Shown one piece after another: positions 47,501 through 60,000 of a DNA stretch of 64,000 nt; within the stretch, counting starts at the first letter, position 1, and every line of letters begins with the position of its first letter. The DNA is from Elmis aenea. Taxonomy: Eukaryota > Arthropoda > Insecta > Coleoptera > Elmidae. The position numbers and the translations under genes were made by a program. Below the pieces are notes generated by a model that saw only the letters and a list, made by a program, of their open reading frames with translations, was not told where the DNA came from and made no database searches. The stretch lies in assembly GCA_947652605.1 (NCBI GenBank), contig OX393577.1:3720868-3784867 (forward strand), read 5' to 3'.

Positions 47501-49787
47501 GATAAACGGCATTATACTAAGAAAAATAAACTCTATAACATACTAAAATTTGAACAAAATCGTAAGAGCCGTTTTCGAGAAAAATAAATTTTCAAAATTT
47601 TTAATTTTTTGAATAACTTTGTAAATTAAATTTCAAAATAGTTGAGACAAACGGCATACTAAGAAAAATAAACTCTATAACATACTAAAATTTGAACAAA
47701 ATCGTAAGAGCCGTTTTCGAGAAAAATAAATTTTCAAAATTTTTAATTTTTTGAATAACTTTGTAAATTAAATTTCAAAATGGTTGAGACAAACGGCATT
47801 ATACTAAGAAAAATAAACTCTATAACATACTAAAATTTGAACAAAATCGTAAAAGCCGTTTTCGAGAAAAATTTTCAATTTTTTAATTTTTTGAATAACT
47901 TTGTAAATTAAATTTCAAAATAGTTGAGACAAACGGCATTATACTAAGAAAAATAAACTCTATAACATACTAAAATTTGAACAAAATCGTAAGAGCCGTT
48001 TTCGAGAAAAATAAATTTTCAAAATTTTTAATTTTTTGAATAACTTTGTAAATTAAATTTCAAAATAGTTGAGACAAACGGCATTATACTAAGAAAAATA
48101 AACTCTAACATACTAAAATTTAAACAAAATCGTAAGAGCCGTTTTCGAGAAAAATAAATTTTCAAAATTTTTAATTTTTTGAATAACTTTGTAAATTAAA
48201 TTTCAAAATAGTTGAGACAAACGGCATTATACTAAGAAAAATAAACTCTATAACATACTAAAATTTAAACAAAATCGTAAGAGCCGTTTTCGAGAAAAAT
48301 AAATTTTCAAAATTTTTAATTTTTTGAATAACTTTGTAAATTAAATTTCAAAATAGTTGAGACAAACGGCATTATACTAAGAAAAATAAACTCTATAACA
48401 TACTAAAATTTGAACAAAATCGTAAGAGCCGTTTTCGAGAAAAATAAATTTTCAAAATTTTTAATTTTTTGAATAACTTTGTAAATTAAATTTCAAAATA
48501 GTTGAGACAAACGGCATTATACTAAGAAAAATAAACTCTATAACATACTAAAATTTGAACAAAATCGTAAGAGCCGTTTTCGAGAAAAATAAATTTTCAA
48601 AATTTTTAATTTTTTGAATAACTTTGTAAATTAAATTTCAAAATAGTTGAGACAAACGGCATTATACTAAGAAAAATAAACTCTATAACATACTAAAATT
48701 TGAACAAAATCGTAAGAGCCGTTTTCGAGAAAAATAAATTTTCAAAATTTTTAATTTTTTGAATAACTTTGTAAATTAAATTTCAAAATAGTTGAGACAA
48801 ACAGCATTATACTAAGAAAAATAAACTCTATAACATACTAAAATTTGAACAAAATCGTAAGAGCCGTTTTCGAGAAAAATAAATTTTCAAAATTTTTAAT
48901 TTTTTGAATAACTTTGTAAATTAAATTTCAAAATAGTTGAGACAAACGGCATTATACTAAGAAAAATAAACTCTATAACATACTAAAATTTGAACAAAAT
49001 CGTAAGAGCCGTTTTCGAGAAAAATAAATTTTCAAAATTTTTAATTTTTTGAATAACTTTGTAAATTAAATTTCAAAATAGTTGAGACAAACGGCATTAT
49101 ACTAAGAAAAATAAACTCTATAACATACTAAAATTTGAACAAAATCGTAAGAGCCGTTTTCGAGAAAAATAAATTTTCAAAATTTTTAATTTTTTGAATA
49201 ACTTTGTAAATTAAATTTCAAAATAGTTGAGACAAACGGCATTATACTAAGAAAAATAAACTCTATAACATACTAAAATTTGAACAAAATCGTAAGAGCC
49301 GTTTTCGAGAAAAATAAATTTTCAAAATTTTTAATTTTTTGAATAACTTTGTAAATTAAATTTCAAAATAGTTGAGACAAACGGCATACTAAGAAAAATA
49401 AACTCTATAACATACTAAAATTTGAACAAAATCGTAAGAGCCGTTTTCGAGAAAAATAAATTTTCAAAATTTTTAATTTTTTGAATAACTTTGTAAATTA
49501 AATTTCAAAATGGTTGAGACAAACGGCATTATACTAAGAAAAATAAACTCTATAACATACTAAGTTTGAACAAAATCGTAAGAGCCGTTTTCGAGAAAAA
49601 TAAATTTTTAAAATTTTTAATTTTTTGAATAACTTTGTAAATTAAATTTCAAATTAGTTGAGACAAACGGCATTATACTAAGAAAAATAAACTCTATAAC
49701 ATACTAAAATTTGAACAAAATCGTAAGAGCCGTTTTCGAGAAAAATAAATTTTCAAAATTTTTAATTTTTTGAATAACTTTGTAAAT
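44592..49787. repeat. 5,178 bp tandem duplication, copy 2
   Basis: Near-identical to the preceding copy. A visible difference is CAAATTTTTTAATT near 45,435, where copy 1 has CAAAATTTTTAATT; the same variant stands two monomers upstream (45,135), which suggests conversion within the array. It ends at the 79 bp deletion junction (49,787) before cassette 6, where copy 1 continues with intact monomers. The nested 1,871 bp pair lies at about 45,028-48,729. Confidence 0.94.
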
Positions 49788-49802
49788 CGTAAGAGCCGTT
49801 TT
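49306..49802. repeat. Pre-cassette module, cassette 6
   Basis: Complete series (CGGCATACTAAG at 49,385, AATGGTTGAG, ACTAAGTTTG, TTTTTAAAA, CAAATTAG, truncated monomer). Its first three monomers also belong to the end of the 5,178 bp copy. Confidence 0.92.
49737..49802. repeat. Truncated 66 bp monomer, cassette 6
   Basis: 79 bp deletion junction at 49,787/49,788. The stub after it is 91 bp instead of 89 bp, because it keeps AACTTTGTAAATT, unlike the stub before every other cassette. Confidence 0.94.
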
Positions 49803-49893
49803 CGAGAAAAATTTTCAAAATTTTTAATTTTTTGAATAACTTTGTAAATTAAATTTCAAAATAGTTGAGACAAACGGCATTATACTAAGAAAA

Positions 49894-50181
49894 AAAGGCT
49901 ATATACTCTTTGCACTTTTTTCGACAGAAAAATCGATTTTCTTAAAACTATAGCAAATGGCTTCAAACTTCTTATACACATTAGTTATGAGCGAATTAAG
50001 GATTATTAGCCCCTAAATACGATTTTTAATTTTTCGTAAAAAATGGGAAAAGTACAAAGGCTATAGTCTTTGCACTTTTTTCGACAAAAAAATCGATTTT
50101 CTTAAAACTACAGCAAATGGCTTCAAAGTTCTTATACACGTTAGTTATGAGCAAATTAAGGATTATTAGCCCCTAAATACG
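49894..50181. repeat. Second-satellite cassette 6 (class I)
   Basis: Private change: TTTTTCGTAAAAAATGGG for TTTTTCGTGAAAAATGGG in unit 1. Its exit reads GATTTTGAATTTTTTT and then AAAAACTTTG; the GATTTTGAATT part is shared only with cassette 7, which marks 6 and 7 as sisters. The cassette-to-cassette unit is 1,288 bp (288+124+145+145+142+144+145+66+89). Confidence 0.95.
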
Positions 50182-50595
50182 ATTTTGAATTTTTTTAAAA
50201 ACTTTGTAAATTAAATTTCAAAATAGTTGAGACAAACGGCATTATACTAAGAAAAATAAACTCTATAACATACTAAAATTTGAACAAAATCGTAAGAGCC
50301 GTTTTCGAGAAAAATAAATTTTCAAAATTTTTAATTTTTTGAATAACTTTGTAAATTAAATTTCAAAATAGTTGAGACAAACGGCATTATACTAAGAAAA
50401 ATAAACTCTATAACATACTAAAATTTGAACAAAATCGTAAGAGCCGTTTTCGAGAAAAATAAATTTTCAAAATTTTTAATTTTTTGAATAACTTTGTAAA
50501 TTAAATTTCAAAATAGTTGAGACAAACGGCATTATACTAAGAAAAATAAACTCTATAACATACTAAAATTTGAACAAAATCGTAAGAGCCGTTTT

Positions 50596-51092
50596 CGAGA
50601 AAAATAAATTTTCAAAATTTTTAATTTTTTGAATAACTTTGTAAATTAAATTTCAAAATAGTTGAGACAAACGGCATACTAAGAAAAATAAACTCTATAA
50701 CATACTAAAATTTGAACAAAATCGTAAGAGCCGTTTTCGAGAAAAATAAATTTTCAAAATTTTTAATTTTTTGAATAACTTTGTAAATTAAATTTCAAAA
50801 TGGTTGAGACAAACGGCATTATACTAAGAAAAATAAACTCTATAACATACTAAGTTTGAACAAAATCGTAAGAGCCGTTTTCGAGAAAAATAAATTTTTA
50901 AAATTTTTAATTTTTTGAATAACTTTGTAAATTAAATTTCAAATTAGTTGAGACAAACGGCATTATACTAAGAAAAATAAACTCTATAACATACTAAAAT
51001 TTGAACAAAATCGTAAGAGCCGTTTTCGAGAAAAATAAATTTTCAAAATTTTTAATTTTTTGAATAACTTTGTAAATCGTAAGAGCCGTTTT
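50596..51092. repeat. Pre-cassette module, cassette 7
   Basis: Complete series with CGGCATACTAAG at 50,675. Only the monomer remainder and two canonical monomers separate it from cassette 6, so no post-cassette variants lie between cassettes 6 and 7. Confidence 0.92.
51027..51092. repeat. Truncated 66 bp monomer, cassette 7
   Basis: 79 bp deletion junction at 51,077/51,078. Last truncated monomer of this type in the window. Confidence 0.94.
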
Positions 51093-51181
51093 CGAGAAAA
51101 ATTTTCAAAATTTTTAATTTTTTGAATAACTGTAAATTAAATTTCAAAATAGTTGAGACAAACGGCATTATACTAAGAAAA

Positions 51182-51469
51182 AAAGGCTATATACTCTTTG
51201 CACTTTTTTCGACAGAAAAATCGATTTTCTTAAAACTATAGCAAATGGCTTCAAACTTCTTATACACATTAGTTATGAGCGAATTAAGGATTATTAGCCC
51301 CTAAATACGATTTTTAATTTTTCGTGAAAAATGGGAAAAGTACAAAGGCTATAGTCTTTGCACTTTTTTCGACAAAAAAATCGATTTTCTTAAAACTACA
51401 GCAAATGGCTTCAAAGTTCTTATACACGTTAGTTATGAGCAAATTAAGGATTATTAGCCCCTAAATACG
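51182..51469. repeat. Second-satellite cassette 7 (class I)
   Basis: Exit GATTTTGAATTTTTTGAAAAAC shares T to G with cassette 6 but keeps the usual TTTTTTGAA. Followed by a canonical copy, the AAAATATTT 141 bp copy and an AAAATTTTAAATT copy with CGGCAATATAC but GTTGAGAC, so it lacks the GTTAAGAC change of the other post-cassette modules. Confidence 0.95.
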
Positions 51470-51759
51470 ATTTTGAATTTTTTGAAAAACTTTGTAAATT
51501 AAATTTCAAAATAGTTGAGACAAACGGCATTATACTAAGAAAAATAAACTCTATAACATACTAAAATTTGAACAAAATCGTAAGAGCCGTTTTCGAGAAA
51601 AATAAATTTTCAAAATTTTTAATTTTTTGAATAACTTTGTAAATTAAATTTCAAAATAGTTGAGACAAACGGCATTATACTAAGAAAAATAAACTCTATA
51701 ACATACTAAAATTTGAACAAAATCGTAAGAGCCGTTTTCGAGAAAAATTTTCAAAATAT

Positions 51760-54039
51760 TTAATTTTTTGAATAACTTTGTAAATTAAATTTCAAAATAG
51801 TTGAGACAAACGGCATTATACTAAGAAAAATAAACTCTATAACATACTAAAATTTGAACAAAATCGTAAGAGCCGTTTTCGAGAAAAATTTTCAAAATTT
51901 TAAATTTTTTGAATAACTTTGTAAATTAAATTTCAAAATAGTTGAGACAAACGGCAATATACTAAGAAAAATAAACTCTATAACATACTAAAATTTGAAC
52001 AAAATCGTAAGAGCCGTTTTCGAGAAAAATAAATTTTCAAAATTTTTAATTTTTTGAATAACTTTGTAAATTAAATTTCAAAATAGTTGAGACAAACGGC
52101 ATTATACTAAGAAAAATAAACTCTATAACATACTAAAATTTGAACAAAATCGTAAGAGCCGTTTTCGAGAAAAATAAATTTTCAAAATTTTTAATTTTTT
52201 GAATAACTTTGTAAATTAAATTTCAAAATAGTTGAGACAAACGGCATTATACTAAGAAAAATAAACTCTATAACATACTAAAATTTGAACAAAATCGTTA
52301 AAGCCGTTTTCGAGAAAAATAAATTTTCAAAATTTTTAATTTTTTGAATAACTTTGTAAATTAAATTTCAAAATAGTTGAGACAAACGGCATTATACTAA
52401 GAAAAATAAACTCTATAACATACTAAAATTTGAACAAAATCGTAAGAGCCGTTTTCGAGAAAAATAAATTTTCAAAATTTTTAATTTTTTGAATAACTTT
52501 GTAAATTAAATTTCAAAATAGTTGAGACAAACGGCATTATACTAAGAAAAATAAACTCTATAACATACTAAAATTTGAACAAAATCGTAAGAGCCGTTTT
52601 CGAGAAAAATAAATTTTCAAAATTTTTAATTTTTTGAATAACTTTGTAAATTAAATTTCAAAATAGTTGAGACAAACGGCATTATACTAAGAAAAATAAA
52701 CTCTATAACATACTAAAATTTGAACAAAATCGTAAGAGCCGTTTTCGAGAAAAATTTTCAAAATTTTTAATTTTTTGAATAACTTTGTAAATTAAATTTC
52801 AAAATAGTTGAGACAAACGGCATTATACTAAGAAAAATAAACTCTATAACATACTAAAATTTGAACAAAATCGTAAGAGCCGTTTTCGAGAAAAATTTTC
52901 AAAATTTTAAATTTTTTGAATAACTTTGTAAATTAAATTTCAAAATAGTTGAGACAAACGGCAATATACTAAGAAAAATAAACTCTATAACATACTAAAA
53001 TTTGAACAAAATCGTAAGAGCCGTTTTCGAGAAAAATTTTCAAAATTTTAAATTTTTTGAATAACTTTGTAAATTAAATTTCAAAATAGTTGAGACAAAC
53101 GGCAATATACTAAGAAAAATAAACTCTATAACATACTAAAATTTGAACAAAATCGTAAGAGCCGTTTTCGAGAAAAATTTTCAAAATTTTAAATTTTTTG
53201 AATAACTTTGTAAATTAAATTTCAAAATAGTTGAGACAAACGGCAATATACTAAGAAAAATAAACTCTATAACATACTAAAATTTGAACAAAATCGTAAG
53301 AGCCGTTTTCGAGAAAAATAAATTTTCAAAATTTTTAATTTTTTGAATAACTTTGTAAATTAAATTTCAAAATAGTTGAGACAAACGGCATTATACTAAG
53401 AAAAATAAACTCTATAACATACTAAAATTTGAACAAAATCGTAAGAGCCGTTTTCGAGAAAAATAAATTTTCAAAATTTTTAATTTTTTGAATAACTTTG
53501 TAAATTAAATTTCAAAATAGTTGAGACAAACGGCATTATACTAAGAAAAATAAACTCTATAACATACTAAAATTTGAACAAAATCGTTAAAGCCGTTTTC
53601 GAGAAAAATAAATTTTCAAAATTTTTAATTTTTTGAATAACTTTGTAAATTAAATTTCAAAATAGTTGAGACAAACGGCATTATACTAAGAAAAATAAAC
53701 TCTATAACATACTAAAATTTGAACAAAATCGTAAGAGCCGTTTTCGAGAAAAATAAATTTTCAAAATTTTTAATTTTTTGAATAACTTTGTAAATTAAAT
53801 TTCAAAATAGTTGAGACAAACGGCATTATACTAAGAAAAATAAACTCTATAACATACTAAAATTTGAACAAAATCGTAAGAGCCGTTTTCGAGAAAAATA
53901 AATTTTCAAAATTTTTAATTTTTTGAATAACTTTGTAAATTAAATTTCAAAATAGTTGAGACAAACGGCATTATACTAAGAAAAATAAACTCTATAACAT
54001 ACTAAAATTTGAACAAAATCGTAAGAGCCGTTTTCGAGA
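51760..54039. repeat. 1,289 bp tandem duplication
   Basis: The CGGCAATATAC monomer (51,957 and 53,246) and CGTTAAAGCC (52,296 and 53,585) recur 1,289 bp apart. The limits are AAAATATTT near 51,755 and the 141 bp monomer near 52,748, which has a 145 bp counterpart near 54,037. Copies are about 51,760-53,048 and 53,049-54,039; the second is incomplete. Confidence 0.87.
52887..53309. repeat. Three identical-type 141 bp monomers in tandem
   Basis: Three consecutive 141 bp monomers (from 52,887, 53,028 and 53,169) each carry AAAATTTTAAATTTTTT and CGGCAATATAC. Elsewhere this variant occurs singly or in pairs, so here one monomer was multiplied, probably during the 1,289 bp event. Confidence 0.88.
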
Positions 54040-56724
54040 AAAATAAATTTTCAAAATTTTTAATTTTTTGAATAACTTTGTAAATTAAATTTCAAAATAG
54101 TTGAGACAAACGGCATTATACTAAGAAAAATAAACTCTATAACATACTAAAATTTGAACAAAATCGTAAGAGCCGTTTTCGAGAAAAATAAATTTTCAAA
54201 ATTTTTAATTTTTTGAATAACTTTGTAAATTAAATTTCAAAATAGTTGAGACAAACGGCATTATACTAAGAAAAATAAACTCTATAACATACTAAAATTT
54301 GAACAAAATCGTAAGAGCCGTTTTCGAGAAAAATAAATTTTCAAAATTTTTAATTTTTTGAATAACTTTGTAAATTAAATTTCAAAATAGTTGAGACAAA
54401 CGGCATTATACTAAGAAAAATAAACTCTATAACATACTAAAATTTGAACAAAATCGTAAGAGCCGTTTTCGAGAAAAATAAATTTTCAAAATTTTTAATT
54501 TTTTGAATAACTTTGTAAATTAAATTTCAAAATAGTTGAGACAAACGGCATTATACTAAGAAAAATAAACTCTATAACATACTAAAATTTGAACAAAATC
54601 GTAAGAGCCGTTTTCGAGAAAAATAAATTTTCAAAATTTTTAATTTTTTGAATAACTTTGTAAATTAAATTTCAAAATAGTTGAGACAAACGGCATTATA
54701 CTAAGAAAAATAAACTCTATAACATACTAAGTTTGAACAAAATCGTAAGAGCCGTTTTCGAGAAAAATAAATTTTCAAAATTTTTAATTTTTTGAATAAC
54801 TTTGTAAATTAAATTTCAAAATAGTTGAGACAAACGGCATTATACTAAGAAAAATAAACTCTATAACATACTAAAATTTGAACAAAATCGTAAAAGCCGT
54901 TTTCGAGAAAAATAAATTTTCAAAATTTTTAATTTTTTGAATAACTTTGTAAATTAAATTTCAAAATAGTTGAGACAAACGGCATTATACTAAGAAAAAT
55001 AAACTCTATAACATACTAAAATTTGAACCAAATCGTAAGAGCCGTTTTCGAGAAAAATTTTCAAAATTTTTAATTTTTTGAATAACTTTGTAAATTAAAT
55101 TTCAAAATAGTTGAGACAAACGGCATTATACTAAGAAAAATAAACTCTATAACATACTAAAATTTGAACAAAATCGTAAGAGCCGTTTTCGAGAAAAATA
55201 AATTTTCAAAATTTTTAATTTTTTGAATAACTTTGTAAATTAAATTTCAAAATAGTTGAGACAAACGGCATTATACTAAGAAAAATAAACTCTATAACAT
55301 ACTAAAATTTGAACAAAATCGTAAGAGCCGTTTTCGAGAAAAATAAATTTTCAAAATTTTTAATTTTTTGAATAACTTTGTAAATTAAATTTCAAAATAG
55401 TTGAGACAAACGGCATTATACTAAGAAAAATAAACTCTATAACATACTAAAATTTGAACAAAATCGTAAGAGCCGTTTTCGAGAAAAATAAATTTTCAAA
55501 ATTTTTAATTTTTTGAATAACTTTGTAAATTAAATTTCAAAATAGTTGAGACAAACGGCATTATACTGAGAAAAATAAACTCTATAACATACTAAAATTT
55601 GAACAAAATCGTAAGAGCCGTTTTCGAGAAAAATAAATTTTCAAAATTTTTAATTTTTTGAATAACTTTGTAAATTAAATTTCAAAATAGTTGAGACAAA
55701 CGGCATTATACTAAGAAAAATAAACTCTATAACATACTAAAATTTGAACAAAATCGTAAGAGCCGTTTTCGAGAAAAATAAATTTTCAAAATTTTTAATT
55801 TTTTGAATAACTTTGTAAATTAAATTTCAAAATAGTTGAGACAAACGGCATTATACTAAGAAAAATAAACTCTATAGCATACTAAAATTTGAACAAAATC
55901 GTAAAAGCCGTTTTCGAGAAAAATAAATTTTCAAAATTTTTAATTTTTTGAATAACTTTGTAAATTAAATTTCAAAATAGTTGAGACAAACGGCATTATA
56001 CTAAGAAAAATAAACTCTATAACATACTAAAATTTGAACAAAATCGTAAGAGCCGTTTTCGAGAAAAATTTTCAAAATTTTTAATTTTTTGAATAACTTT
56101 GTAAATTAAATTTCAAAATAGTTGAGACAAACGGCATTATACTAAGAAAAATAAACTCTATAACTTACTAAAATTTGAACAAAATCGTAAGAGCCGTTTT
56201 CGAGAAAAATAAATTTTCAAAATTTTTAATTTTTTGAATAACTTTGTAAATTAAATTTCAAAATAGTTGAGACAAACGGCATTATACTAAGAAAAATAAA
56301 CTCTATAACATACTAAAATTTGAACAAAATCGTAAGAGCCGTTTTCGAGAAAAATAAATTTTCAAAATTTTTAATTTTTTGAATAACTTTGTAAATTAAA
56401 TTTCAAAATAGTTGAGACAAACGGCATTATACTAAAAAAAATAAACTCTATAACATACTAAAATTTGAACAAAATCGTAAGAGCCGTTTTCGAGAAAAAT
56501 AAATTTTCAAAATTTTTAATTTTTTGAATAACTTTGTAAATTAAATTTCAAAATAGTTGAGACAAACGGCATTATACTAAGAAAAATAAACTCTATAACA
56601 TACTAAAATTTGAACAAAATCGTAAGAGCCGTTTTCGAGAAAAATTTTCAAAATTTTTAATTTTTTGAATAACTGTAAATTAAATTTTAAAATAGTTGAG
56701 ACAAACGGCATTATACTAAGAAAA
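54040..56724. repeat. Mostly canonical block before cassette 8
   Basis: Almost all monomers are canonical 145 bp copies with single private changes: ACTAAGTTTG (54,729), CGTAAAAGCC (54,890 and 55,904), GAACCAAATCG (55,029), ATACTGAGAAAA (55,568), CTATAGCATAC (55,877), TAACTTACTAAA (56,165) and CTAAAAAAAATAAAC (56,436). No higher-order period can be read. It ends with a 139 bp type stub directly before cassette 8, containing AAATTTTAAAATAG near 56,690. Confidence 0.85.
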
Positions 56725-57014
56725 AAAGGCTATATACTCTTTGCACTTTTTTCGACAGAAAAATCGATTTTCTTAAAACTATAGCAAATGGCTTCAAATT
56801 TCTTATACACATTAGTTATGAGCGAATTAAGGATTATTAGCCCCTAAATACGATTTTTAATTTTTCGTGAAAAATGGGAAAAGTACAAAGGCTATATAGT
56901 CTTTGCACTTTTTTCGACAAAAAAATCGATTTTCTTAAAACTACAGCAAATGGCTTCAAAGTTCTTATACACGTTAGTTATGAGCAAATTAAGGATTATT
57001 AGCCCCTAAATACG
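56725..57014. repeat. Second-satellite cassette 8 (class II, 290 bp)
   Basis: The only 290 bp cassette: its second unit starts GGCTATATAGTCTTTGC, with one extra TA. It also has CTTCAAATTTCTTATAC in unit 1. No 66 bp truncated monomer precedes it; the 139 bp type stub follows an intact monomer, which defines class II. It is flanked on both sides by long, mostly canonical blocks. Confidence 0.95.
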
Positions 57015-60000
57015 ATTTTTAATTTTTTGAAAAACTTTGTAAATTAAATTTCAAAATAGTTGAGACAAACGGCATTATACTAAGAAAAATAAACTCTATA
57101 ACATACTAAAATTTGAACAAAATCGTAAGAGCCGTTTTCGAGAAAAATAAATTTTCAAAATTTTTAATTTTTTGAATAACTTTGTAAATTAAATTTCAAA
57201 ATAGTTGAGACAAACGGCAATATACTAAGAAAAATAAACTCTATAACATACTAAAATTTGAACAAAATCGTAAGAGCCGTTTTCGAGAAAAATAAATTTT
57301 CAAAATTTTTAATTTTTTGAATAACTTTGTAAATTAAATTTCAAAATAGTTGAGACAAACGGCATTATACTAAGAAAAATAAACTCTATAACATACTAAA
57401 ATTTGAACAAAATCGTAAGAGCCGTTTTCGAGAAAAATTTTCAAAATTTTTAATTTTTTGAATAACTTTGTAAATTAAATTTCAAAATAGTTGAGACAAA
57501 CGGCATTATACTAAGAAAAATAAACTCTATAACATACTAAAATTTGAACAAAATCGTAAGAGCCGTTTTCGAGAAAAATAAATTTTCAAAATTTTTAATT
57601 TTTTGAATAACTTTGTAAATTAAATTTCAAAATAGTTGAGACAAACGGCATTATACTAAGAAAAATAAACTCTATAACATACTAAAATTTGAACAAAATC
57701 GTAAGAGCCGTTTTCGAGAAAAATAAATTTTCAAAATTTTTAATTTTTTGAATAACTTTGTAAATTAAATTTCAAAATAGTTGAGACAAACGGCATTATA
57801 CTAAGAAAAATAAACTCTATAACATACTAAAATTTGAACAAAATCGTAAGAGCCGTTTTCGAGAAAAATTTTCAAAATTTTTAATTTTTTGAATAACTTT
57901 GTAAATTAAATTTCAAAATAGTTGAGACAAACGGCATTATACTAAGAAAAATAAACTCTATAACATACTAAAATTTGAACAAAATCGTAAGAGCCGTTTT
58001 CGAGAAAAATAAATTTTCAAAATTTTTAATTTTTTGAATAACTTTGTAAATTAAATTTCAAAATAGTTGAGACAAACGGCATTATACTAAGAAAAATAAA
58101 CTCTATAACATACTAAGTTTGAACAAAATCGTAAGAGCCGTTTTCGAGAAAAATAAATTTTTAAAATTTTTAATTTTTTGAAAAACTTTGTAAATTAAAT
58201 TTCAAAATAGTTGAGACAAACGGCATTATACTAAGAAAAATAAACTCTATAACATACTAAAATTTGAACAAAATCGTAAGAGCCGTTTTCGAGAAAAATA
58301 AATTTTCAAAATTTTTAATTTTTTGAATAACTTTGTAAATTAAATTTCAAAATAGTTGAGACAAACGGCATTATACTAAGAAAAATAAACTCTATAACAT
58401 ACTAAAATTTGAACAAAATCGTAAGAGCCGTTTTCGAGAAAAATAAATTTTCAAAATTTTTAATTTTTTGAATAACTTTGTAAATTAAATTTCAAAATAG
58501 TTGAGACAAACGGCATTATACTAAGAAAAATAAACTCTATAACATACTAAAATTTGAACAAAATCGTAAGAGCCGTTTTCGAGAAAAATAATTTTTCAAA
58601 ATTTTTAATTTTTTGAATAACTTTGTAAATTAAATTTCAAAATAGTTGAGACGAACGGCATTATACTAAGAAAAATAAACTCTATAACATACTAAAATTT
58701 GAACAAAATCGTAAGAGCCGTTTTCGAGAAAAATTTTCAAAATTTTTAATTTTTTGAATAACTTTGTAAATTAAATTTCAAAATAGTTGAGACAAACGGC
58801 ATTATACTAAGAAAAATAAACTCTATAACATACTAAAATTTGAACAAAATCGTAAGAGCCGTTTTCGAGAAAAATAAATTTTCAAAATTTTTAATTTTTT
58901 GAATTACTTTGTAAATTAAATTTCAAAATAGTTGAGACAAACGGCATTATACTAAGAAAAATAAACTCTATAACATACTAAAATTTGAACAAAATCGTAA
59001 GAGCCGTTTTCGAGAAAAATAAATTTTCAAAATTTTAAATTTTTTGAATAACTTTGTAAATTAAATTTCAAAATAGTTGAGACAAACGGCATTATACTAA
59101 GAAAAATAAACTCTATAACATACTAAAATTTGAACAAAATCGTAAGAGCCGTTTTCGAGAAAAATTTTCAAAATTTTTAATTTTTTGAATTACTTTGTAA
59201 ATTAAATTTCAAAATAGTTGAGACAAACGGCATTATACTAAGAAAAATAAACTCTATAACATACTAAAATTTGAACAAAATCGTAAGAGCCGTTTTCGAG
59301 AAAAATAAATTTTCAAAATTTTTAATTTTTTGAATAACTTTGTAAATTAAATTTCAAAATAGTTGAGACAAACGGCATTATACTAAGAAAAATAAACTCT
59401 ATAACATACTAAAATTTGAACAAAATCGTAAGAGCCGTTTTCGAGAAAAATAAATTTTCAAAATTTTTAATTTTTTGAATAACTTTGTAAATTAAATTTC
59501 AAAATAGTTGAGACAAACGGCATTATACTAAGAAAAATAAACTCTATAACATACTAAAATTTGAACAAAATCGTAAGAGCCGTTTTCGAGAAAAATTTTC
59601 AAAATTTTTAATTTTTTGAATAACTTTGTAAATTAAATTTCAAAATAGTTGAGACAAACGGCATTATACTAAGAAAAATAAACTCTATAACATACTAAAA
59701 TTTGAACAAAATCGTAAGAGCCGTTTTCGAGAAAAATAAATTTTCAAAATTTTTAATTTTTTGAATAAATTTGTAAATTAAATTTCAAAATTGTTGAGAC
59801 AAAAGGCATTATACTAAAAAAAATAAACTCTATAACATACTAAAATTTGAACAAAATCGTAAGAGCCGTTTTCGAGAAAAATAAATTTTCAAAATTTTTA
59901 ATTTTTTGAATAACTTTGTAAATTAAATTTCAAAATAGTTGAGACAAACGGCATTATACTAAGAAAAATAAACTCTATAACATACTAAAATTTGAACAAA

